Shown: piece after piece, positions 29,980 to 30,117 of the stretch | Numbering within the stretch: the first letter of the stretch is position 1 | Layout: every line of letters starts with the position of its first letter | NCBI GenBank assembly: GCA_963642885.1 | Contig: CAVIJI010000026.1 | Location: 1 to 30,117 of the forward strand | DNA: 30,117 nt | Reading direction: 5' to 3' | Origin: UMGS1696 sp963642885 | GTDB lineage: Bacteria > Bacillota > Clostridia > Oscillospirales > CAG-272 | Translations under genes and position numbers: made by a program | Notes under the pieces: model-generated | Databases searched by the model: none | Told to the model about the DNA's origin: nothing | Seen by the model: only the letters and a program-made list of their open reading frames with translations

Positions 29980-30117
29980 ATGGCAATTGTTACAATAATC
30001 GGTTCGGGAATGATGGGATCCGCACTCGCCTTCCCCGCTCGTGAAAACGGAAATGAAGTCAGACTTGTCGGCACACACCTCGACCGAGAAATAATCGACA
30101 CATGCTTGAAAACAAAT
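29980..30117 (+). CDS. NAD(P)-dependent glycerol-3-phosphate dehydrogenase-like protein (5' end only)
   Basis: Only the first 46 codons lie in the window; the gene continues past its end. The start MAIVTIIGSGMMGSALAF is a Rossmann dinucleotide-binding motif (G-x-G-x-x-G, with Met-Gly-Ser-Ala as in GpsA-type enzymes), followed by ENGNEVRLVGTHLDREIID, which resembles the GpsA-like region after the second strand. The product would interconvert dihydroxyacetone phosphate and glycerol 3-phosphate for lipid synthesis. Other Rossmann dehydrogenases cannot be ruled out from so short a piece. CGGAGAG precedes the ATG. Confidence 0.7.
   Translation, partial: MAIVTIIGSGMMGSALAFPARENGNEVRLVGTHLDREIIDTCLKTN

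Noticed and set aside
1..30117. CRISPR array, tRNA, rRNA, insertion sequence or prophage
   Set aside because: No spaced direct repeats, no tRNA arm patterns, no transposase or phage proteins were found in either strand.

Overview
The window looks like a piece of a Clostridia genome, most likely an uncultured gut Oscillospirales/Ruminococcaceae-type bacterium. The signs are low-to-moderate GC, consensus sigma-A promoters with 17-18 bp spacers, GGAGG-type ribosome binding sites, hairpin/T-tract terminators, Firmicutes-type families (DUF4428, a DUF6935-like protein, 7TM-type sensor, WYL regulator, small alarmone synthetase) and many cytoplasmic glycan enzymes. Two runs of exactly 10 N (5027-5036 and 9313-9322) show that this is a scaffolded draft, probably metagenome-assembled. 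The second gap is provably mis-sized because its flanks share a 9-base overlap.

Region 1 (1-8600) is a glycan-degradation neighbourhood: an SGNH/sialate-O-acetylesterase-like esterase, a large unrecognised hydrolase-like protein on the minus strand, a GH10 xylanase-like enzyme, a GH20-like hexosaminidase and a GH28-like beta-helix protein. None has a signal peptide and no transporter lies among them, so they probably process imported oligosaccharides in the cytosol. A further glycan-related pair lies at 22-26 kb: an FAD-dependent oxidoreductase downstream of a WYL regulator, and a convergent GH141-like beta-helix protein.

Region 2 (8.6-15.8 kb, all minus strand) holds a signalling and envelope module. 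A membrane 7TM sensor-like protein lacking recognisable kinase ATP-binding boxes, a PAS histidine kinase and a NarL/LuxR response regulator are tightly coupled. Downstream is a four-gene operon of two lipoproteins (one with an internal duplication), a DUF4428 zinc-ribbon protein and a DUF6935-like protein. The promoter between the two units carries a TGACATA-type inverted repeat across its -35 region, a plausible target of the response regulator.

Region 3 (15.9-20.6 kb, minus strand) contains a CPA-type cation/proton antiporter with an MgtC-like protein, then metY-metA for methionine synthesis by the O-acetylhomoserine direct-sulfhydrylation route. MetA has Glu111, which predicts acetyl-CoA use.

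Region 4 (26.2 kb to the end, plus strand) contains a GreA-type transcript cleavage factor, an unknown two-TM protein with its own promoter and terminator, glycolytic GAPDH with visibly optimised codons, a RelA/SpoT-domain small alarmone synthetase starting with GTG, and the 5' end of a glycerol-3-phosphate-dehydrogenase-like gene cut by the window edge.

No tRNA, rRNA, CRISPR array, insertion sequence or phage gene was seen. The candidates most worth a second look are the 7TM/HK/RR plus lipoprotein module, the 774-aa hydrolase-like protein and the long-hairpin leader upstream of the first gene.
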